Shown here piece after piece: positions 58,805-64,000 of a DNA stretch of 64,000 bases. Position 1 is the first letter of the stretch. Each line of letters opens with the position of its first letter. This DNA is from Ignavibacterium sp. (GTDB taxonomy: Bacteria > Bacteroidota > Ignavibacteria > Ignavibacteriales > Ignavibacteriaceae). The stretch lies in the NCBI GenBank assembly GCA_018335755.1, contig JAGXRK010000012.1:1-64000 (forward strand). Direction: 5' to 3'. The translations under genes were made by a program, and so were the position numbers. The notes beneath the pieces are model-generated. The model ran no database searches, was not told the DNA's origin, and worked only from the letters and a program-made list of their open reading frames with translations.

Positions 58805-59941
58805 ATGAGTAAACCAATTTGCATTGGCATTTTAGGAGGCGGACAGTTGGCACGTATGTCCGCTTTTGAGGCTATCAGGCTTGGCTTTAATGTTGCCATT
58901 CTTGAAAAAATTAAAAATTCACCTGCAGGACAATTAACAAAAGAAGAGTTTGTAGGATGGGTTGATAATAAAAAACTGCTGAAAAAATTCTCGGAAATTT
59001 CTGATATTATTACACTTGAAAATGAATTTATAGATCACAAGTACTTAGAGTATATTGAATCTATCGGAAAAACAGTTATACCTTCCTCACAAACAATTTC
59101 ACTTATACAGGATAAATTAATCCAAAAACAGACATTAGCCGCAGCTAAAATTCCTGTTGCAAAATTTGTTAAGGTAGATGAACAAACTGATTATAACTCG
59201 GTCAGCAGACAGTTGGGAAAAAAGTTTGTTTTAAAATCCAGAAAGATGGGTTATGATGGTTATGGTAATTCCACAATAAATAATTCAAAAGATTTCGATA
59301 GAGCAATGATTTATCTTAAAGATCGTCACTCTGATCTTTACGCTGAGGAGTTTGTTTCCTTCAGAAAAGAATTAGCAGTGATGGTTGTAAGAACTAAAAA
59401 AGAAATAAAAACATATCCGGTAGTTGAGACTATACAGAAAAATCATATCTGTCATACTGTAATTGCCCCAGGTGATATTTCTGAAAGATTAAGAAGAAAT
59501 TCAATTGAAATAAGTATTGAAGCAGTAAAATCTGTAAAAGGTTTTGGACTTTTTGGAATAGAATTATTTTTAACAGAAAACAATAAAATCTTATTAAATG
59601 AAATGGCTCCGCGTCCACATAATTCTGGTCATTATACAATAGAGGCATGTATTACTTCACAGTTTGAAAATCATATAAGATCTGCACTAAATATGAAATT
59701 AGGTTCCACTGAAATGATTAAACCTGCAGCTGTGATGATAAATCTATTAGGCAAGAAAAATGGTCCCGGTGTTGTATCTGACTTAAATAGATCATTCCTA
59801 TTCGAAGATGTACACTTACATATATATGGTAAGCGCCAATCAAGAAAAGGAAGAAAGATGGGGCATATTACTATGCTTGGTGAAAACTCAAAAAGCATAT
59901 TAAATTATCTTAAGAAAGTTGAAAAGAAAATAATTATTTAA
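58805..59941 (+). CDS. purK: 5-(carboxyamino)imidazole ribonucleotide synthase
   Basis: IGILGGGQLARMSAFEAIRLGF, KSRKMGYDGYGN, LLNEMAPRPHNSGHYTIEACITSQFENHIRS; start 58805 preferred over 58781. Confidence 0.95.
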   Translation: MSKPICIGILGGGQLARMSAFEAIRLGFNVAILEKIKNSPAGQLTKEEFVGWVDNKKLLKKFSEISDIITLENEFIDHKYLEYIESIGKTVIPSSQTISLIQDKLIQKQTLAAAKIPVAKFVKVDEQTDYNSVSRQLGKKFVLKSRKMGYDGYGNSTINNSKDFDRAMIYLKDRHSDLYAEEFVSFRKELAVMVVRTKKEIKTYPVVETIQKNHICHTVIAPGDISERLRRNSIEISIEAVKSVKGFGLFGIELFLTENNKILLNEMAPRPHNSGHYTIEACITSQFENHIRSALNMKLGSTEMIKPAAVMINLLGKKNGPGVVSDLNRSFLFEDVHLHIYGKRQSRKGRKMGHITMLGENSKSILNYLKKVEKKIII

Positions 59942-59960
59942 AAATTGAAAAGGGATTTTT

Positions 59961-60458
59961 ATGAAAGACAATAATCCTGTAGTTGGAATCATAATGGGCA
60001 GTGACTCCGATCTGAAAGTAATGAAAGAAGCTGCTGCTGTTCTTGATGAGTTTAGCATAAATTATGAAATTAAAATTGTATCTGCTCACAGAACACCTAA
60101 TCTTATGGCTGAATACGGAATGAGTGCTCATAAAAGAGGAATTAAAGTTATTATTGCCGGTGCAGGAGGCGCTGCTCATTTGCCCGGTATGATCGCTTCA
60201 CATACACCACTGCCCGTAATTGGTGTTCCGGTAAAATCAAAATCTTTAGATGGATTGGATTCACTCTTATCAATTGTTCAAATGCCCGGTGGAGTTCCGG
60301 TTGCAACGGTAGCAATTAATGGAGCTAAGAATGCAGGAATATTAGCAGCACAGATATTAGCTAACAGTGATTCAGAAAGTCTTGAAAGGATTATTTCTTA
60401 CAAGAAAAAGCTGGAAATTGAGTCCATCAAAAAAAATGATAGTATTAAATTAACATAG
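59961..60458 (+). CDS. purE: N5-carboxyaminoimidazole ribonucleotide mutase
   Basis: 165 aa; [56 protein letters not shown]. Confidence 0.97.
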   Translation: MKDNNPVVGIIMGSDSDLKVMKEAAAVLDEFSINYEIKIVSAHRTPNLMAEYGMSAHKRGIKVIIAGAGGAAHLPGMIASHTPLPVIGVPVKSKSLDGLDSLLSIVQMPGGVPVATVAINGAKNAGILAAQILANSDSESLERIISYKKKLEIESIKKNDSIKLT

Positions 60459-60551
60459 GTCAAAAAAAAAGTACTACAGATTGCGGGAACTATTAAAGTT
60501 AGAACTCGGTTGATATAGTGTTAACAATCACTAATCATTTAAGGAGTTCTT

Positions 60552-63158
60552 ATGAAATCTTTATTTTTCTCGTTCCTTTTTCTCTTTTCTGCCTCACTTT
60601 TAGCTCAAGAGGCAGCAAACAATAGTTCCCGATCAAATCAAACCTATTCTGGTTTACCAATAAAAATAGAAAAAAATGATGGTTCATCCCTTTTTCTTGA
60701 AGACTTTAATGGTGATAATACTCAGGCTGGATTGAATGCAAGAGGTTGGATCACATTAAATGTTGATGGAGGCGGCACAACTTCCTGGTTTCAGGGAAAT
60801 TCAACCGTCTTTACTGCTTATGAAGGTCCTGATAGTGGTTATGTCGGACAAAATTTCAATGGTGCCAACGGTAACTTGATTGATCAATGGTTGATATCTC
60901 CGCAAATAGCTGTTACAGCTGGAGACACTTTGTCATTCTGGCATCGGTCACCCGATAATACTACATTTGATGATTCAATTTTTGTTCGTTACTCTACAAC
61001 TGCCGGTACTACACCAGCTGATTTTGATGTTACCTGGGGAAGATATATGGTAAGTAAAACCGGCTGGGCAAAATGGACTGGAACATTTCCAACTTCAGGA
61101 ACTATCAGATTTGCTATTCAATACTATCACACGCAAGGTGGTCCAACAGGAAGTTACTCAGATTATTTCGGATTAGATTTAGTTGAAGTTATTCCTGCTA
61201 CTGTACCACAAACTGCTCTTGTTCAGGTAATACATAACTCAGCAGATGTTCTAGCTGGCGCAGTGGATATTTATATAAATGACGCCTTAACTTTAGATAA
61301 TTTTGCTTTCAGAGCAGCCACTCCATTTTTACCTTTACCAGCCGGAGTTACACTCAATATTGGTGTAGCCCCTGGAAATAGTACTTCTGTAAGCGATACT
61401 CTTAAAAATTTTCCTGTAGTTCTTGATGCAGGTGAAACTTATGTTGTTTTTGCTAACGGTGTCTTAACAAGCGGATATGCTCCGAATCCTGATGGAAGAA
61501 ATACAGATTTCACACTTTTTGTAAATCCAATGGCAAGAACATCAGCTACAGGTCCGGATGTAGATTTATTTGTACTTCACGGATCAACCGACGCACCAAC
61601 GGTAGATGTTAAAGTTAGAGAACTTGCAAGTGCTACAATAGTTGATAATGCAGCTTACGGCGATATTACCCCTTATATAACTGCTCCTGCACAGGATATT
61701 ACTTTAGATTTATATCTTGGTAATGGCGTAAACTATGTGGCTTCATTCACAGCTCCTTTATCAGGTCTTGGTGGTGGTTCAGCCGCAGTATTTGCATCGG
61801 GATTTCTAGATCCATCTGCTAATCAAAACGGTGAAGCTTTTGGAATATTCGCGGCTTTAGCTAACGGAACAGTTGTTCAATTACCGTCAGTTGCTGGTCC
61901 TACAGCAAATGTTCAGGTCATTCACAACTCATCGGATATTTTAGCTGGACAGGTCGATGTTTATATTAACGATGCCTTAGCATTAAACGATTTTACTTTC
62001 AGAGCGGCTACTCCTTTTATTCCTCTTCCAGCAGGAGTAACTCTGAATATAGGCATAGCACCTGGTAACAGCACAACTGTTAATGATACACTGGCAAATT
62101 TCCCGGTAATTTTGTCTGCTGATGAAAATTATGTTGTATTTGCAAATGGTGTCTTAACAAGCGGTTATGCTCCAAATCCGGATGGAAGAAATATAGATTT
62201 CACTTTATTTGTAAAAACCATGGCAAGAACATCTGCTACCGGTAGTGATGTTGATTTGTTTGTTCTCCACGGTTCAACAGATGCTCCAACAGTTGATGTT
62301 AAAGCAAGAGAAGCAGGTAACTTAGTTTTAGTTGATGACGCAGCTTATGGTGATATAACTCCGTATTTTTCAGTTCCTGCAGGAAATTACACACTTGATT
62401 TATACTTAGCTGATGGAACAACTTTAGTTGAATCCTTCATTGCTCCTTTAGCAGGTTTTGGTGGAGGTGCCGCATCAGTATTTGCTTCAGGATTTCTGAA
62501 TCCTGCAAATAACCAGAATGGTGCTCCATTCGGAATATTTGTAGCATTAACTGATGGAACTGTTATTGAATTAGCAACAGGTATTGTTCCTGTTGAACTT
62601 AGCTCTTTTACCGCTTCTGTTAGTGGAAAGAATGTTACCTTAAACTGGATAACCGCTTCTGAAGTTAATAACAACGGATTTGAAATTCAGAGAAAATCAG
62701 ATAACGTATTCTCTGCTATTGGCTTTGTCGATGGTAATGGTACAACTACAAATATTCAGAATTATTCATTCACCGATGAAAATCTTTCTGCTGGTACATA
62801 TACTTATAGATTAAAGCAAGTTGACTTCAACGGTACATTTGAATATTCAAATGAAATTGAAGTAATAGTTGCTATTCCTGCTGAATTTTCACTTGAGCAG
62901 AATTATCCAAATCCTTTTAACCCAAGTACTATAATCAGTTTTAACCTGGCAGTTGATTCTGATGTTTCCTTAAAAGTATTCAATATACTTGGACAGGAAG
63001 TTGTTTCACTCTTGAATAATCGAATTAGTGCAGGTACACAGCAAATAAACTTTAATGCTGCAGGATTAAACAGCGGTGTTTACTTCTATCAGCTTGAAGC
63101 AAAAGGTATTGATGGATCAAACTTTTCATCAACCAGAAAAATGCTGCTGACTAAGTAA
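60552..63158 (+). CDS. Secreted DUF4397-like repeat protein with choice-of-anchor-type N-terminal domain and Por/T9SS C-terminal sorting domain
   Basis: 868 aa; signal peptide; repeats VQVIHNSADVLAGAVDIYINDAL / LFVLHGSTDAPTVDVKVRE; C-terminus SLEQNYPNPFNPSTIISFNL...LNSGVYFYQLEAKG...TRKMLLTK. Confidence 0.9.
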   Translation: MKSLFFSFLFLFSASLLAQEAANNSSRSNQTYSGLPIKIEKNDGSSLFLEDFNGDNTQAGLNARGWITLNVDGGGTTSWFQGNSTVFTAYEGPDSGYVGQNFNGANGNLIDQWLISPQIAVTAGDTLSFWHRSPDNTTFDDSIFVRYSTTAGTTPADFDVTWGRYMVSKTGWAKWTGTFPTSGTIRFAIQYYHTQGGPTGSYSDYFGLDLVEVIPATVPQTALVQVIHNSADVLAGAVDIYINDALTLDNFAFRAATPFLPLPAGVTLNIGVAPGNSTSVSDTLKNFPVVLDAGETYVVFANGVLTSGYAPNPDGRNTDFTLFVNPMARTSATGPDVDLFVLHGSTDAPTVDVKVRELASATIVDNAAYGDITPYITAPAQDITLDLYLGNGVNYVASFTAPLSGLGGGSAAVFASGFLDPSANQNGEAFGIFAALANGTVVQLPSVAGPTANVQVIHNSSDILAGQVDVYINDALALNDFTFRAATPFIPLPAGVTLNIGIAPGNSTTVNDTLANFPVILSADENYVVFANGVLTSGYAPNPDGRNIDFTLFVKTMARTSATGSDVDLFVLHGSTDAPTVDVKAREAGNLVLVDDAAYGDITPYFSVPAGNYTLDLYLADGTTLVESFIAPLAGFGGGAASVFASGFLNPANNQNGAPFGIFVALTDGTVIELATGIVPVELSSFTASVSGKNVTLNWITASEVNNNGFEIQRKSDNVFSAIGFVDGNGTTTNIQNYSFTDENLSAGTYTYRLKQVDFNGTFEYSNEIEVIVAIPAEFSLEQNYPNPFNPSTIISFNLAVDSDVSLKVFNILGQEVVSLLNNRISAGTQQINFNAAGLNSGVYFYQLEAKGIDGSNFSSTRKMLLTK
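61221..62580 (+). repeat. Two in-frame tandem copies of a 690-bp unit inside the DUF4397-like gene
   Basis: Matching landmarks exactly 690 bp apart: GTTCAGGT at 61221/61911 and GTCTTAACAAGCGG at 61461/62151. Confidence 0.9.
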
Positions 63159-63184
63159 TTCTATTTATATCCAGTATAAATTGT

Positions 63185-63213
63185 AGCCGGTCTTTGTGAC
63201 CGGCTTTTTTTTT
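63185..63213 (+). terminator. Rho-independent terminator
   Basis: AGCCGGTC-TTTGT-GACCGGCT perfect 8-bp stem followed by TTTTTTTTG, just after the DUF4397-like gene. Confidence 0.9.
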
Positions 63214-63377
63214 GTAAAAAGTTGCTTTTTTAAGTTGATTTTTATTAAGTTTAGCTCGGATTAATTATGCTTATATACTACAGACCCGCATACTGCCAGA
63301 TTTCCGGTATTTCTAACAATGTTAATATGGTTCACTTAATCAATTAACCTATCATTAACTAATAAAAAAGGTAACAT

Positions 63378-64000
63378 ATGAAAAAATTCAACCTTTTTCT
63401 CGTTTCTCTCTTTGTTTCACTTCTTTTTGTAGCTTCAACTCTGGCGCAATTTTCACCTTCCGGAAGTAATGGAGTTAACAAACACAACTTTGTACCTACT
63501 GAAGCTAGCACAACAGTACGATATGACGATGGATCAAATGAAAATTCTATCGGTTTGACGGGTGGTGGAATATTTGAAGTCAGTGCAAGATTCAGACCTG
63601 CATTGATGGGTCCGCTTGCTGGTCAGGCAGTCACTCAGGTATTAGTTTACATTAATACCGGTGTTACGGCTGTTACAGTAAAAATTTATGGAGCCGGTAC
63701 TGCTACAACTCCTGGTACTTTACTCTACTCACAATCACATCCTGTTACAACTGTTAGCTGGAATACAATTACACTTAATAGCGCTGTACCAGTTGATGGT
63801 CTTGATTTATGGGTTGGATACGAAGTTAATCACGGTGCTTCAGTATTCCCGGCCGGTTTAGATGAAAACGGAGTACTCGATCCTGATGGCGATTGGATCT
63901 TTGCAGCAGCTGTCGGACCAACATGGCAGCATCTTGGTGCTCTTGGTTTGCCTGGTAATTGGAACGTTGCCGCAATTGTTGAATCAGTTAGCGGTCCAGG
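63378..64000 (+). CDS. Secreted protein of unknown function, truncated by window end
   Basis: Own translation MKKFNLFLVSLFVSLLFVASTLAQFSPSGSNGVNKHNF...VRYDDGSNENSIGLTGGGIFEVSARFRPALMGPLAGQAVTQV; upstream AAAAAGG; open to window end, so missing from the ORF track. Confidence 0.8.
   Translation, partial: MKKFNLFLVSLFVSLLFVASTLAQFSPSGSNGVNKHNFVPTEASTTVRYDDGSNENSIGLTGGGIFEVSARFRPALMGPLAGQAVTQVLVYINTGVTAVTVKIYGAGTATTPGTLLYSQSHPVTTVSWNTITLNSAVPVDGLDLWVGYEVNHGASVFPAGLDENGVLDPDGDWIFAAAVGPTWQHLGALGLPGNWNVAAIVESVSGP

Overview
AT-rich bacterial chromosomal window, densely packed, mostly plus strand in the middle and right part. Gene content (PorV/PorQ-like proteins, Por/T9SS-type C-terminal sorting domains, actinobacterial-style fused 2-oxoglutarate dehydrogenase) suggests an Ignavibacteria/Bacteroidota-Chlorobi lineage; this is inference, not a taxonomic assignment. 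I support about 55 protein genes, two tRNAs and several hairpin terminators. Most of the content is housekeeping: pdxH, thyA, folA, mutL, tgt, yajC, ribBA, ptsHI, prmC, dtd, comEC, purK, purE. There is also an envelope-glycan cluster and several secreted or outer-membrane modules. No CRISPR array, IS element, prophage or defence island was recognised. Observations most worth following up: (1) a stand-alone acyl-CoA mutase large subunit whose substrate-pocket residues (Phe80/Gln198) read as isobutyryl-CoA-mutase-like, not methylmalonyl-CoA-mutase-like; (2) a single polypeptide joining a gluzincin metalloprotease, a TolB-like propeller and an Omp85/BamA-like C-terminal barrel, followed by overlapping lipoprotein and PEGA-like genes; (3) a tRNA-Val 3' fragment split inside its T-loop by a 24-nt insert made of a short tandem repeat, lying between two hairpin terminators; (4) an uncharacterised NodB deacetylase / GT2 / radical SAM / outer-membrane cassette; (5) a dispersed AATCATTCAATCA-type intergenic repeat; (6) an exact 690-bp in-frame duplication in a DUF4397-like secreted protein. 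The ORF track omits two real edge-truncated genes (complement <1..2891 and 63378..>64000).
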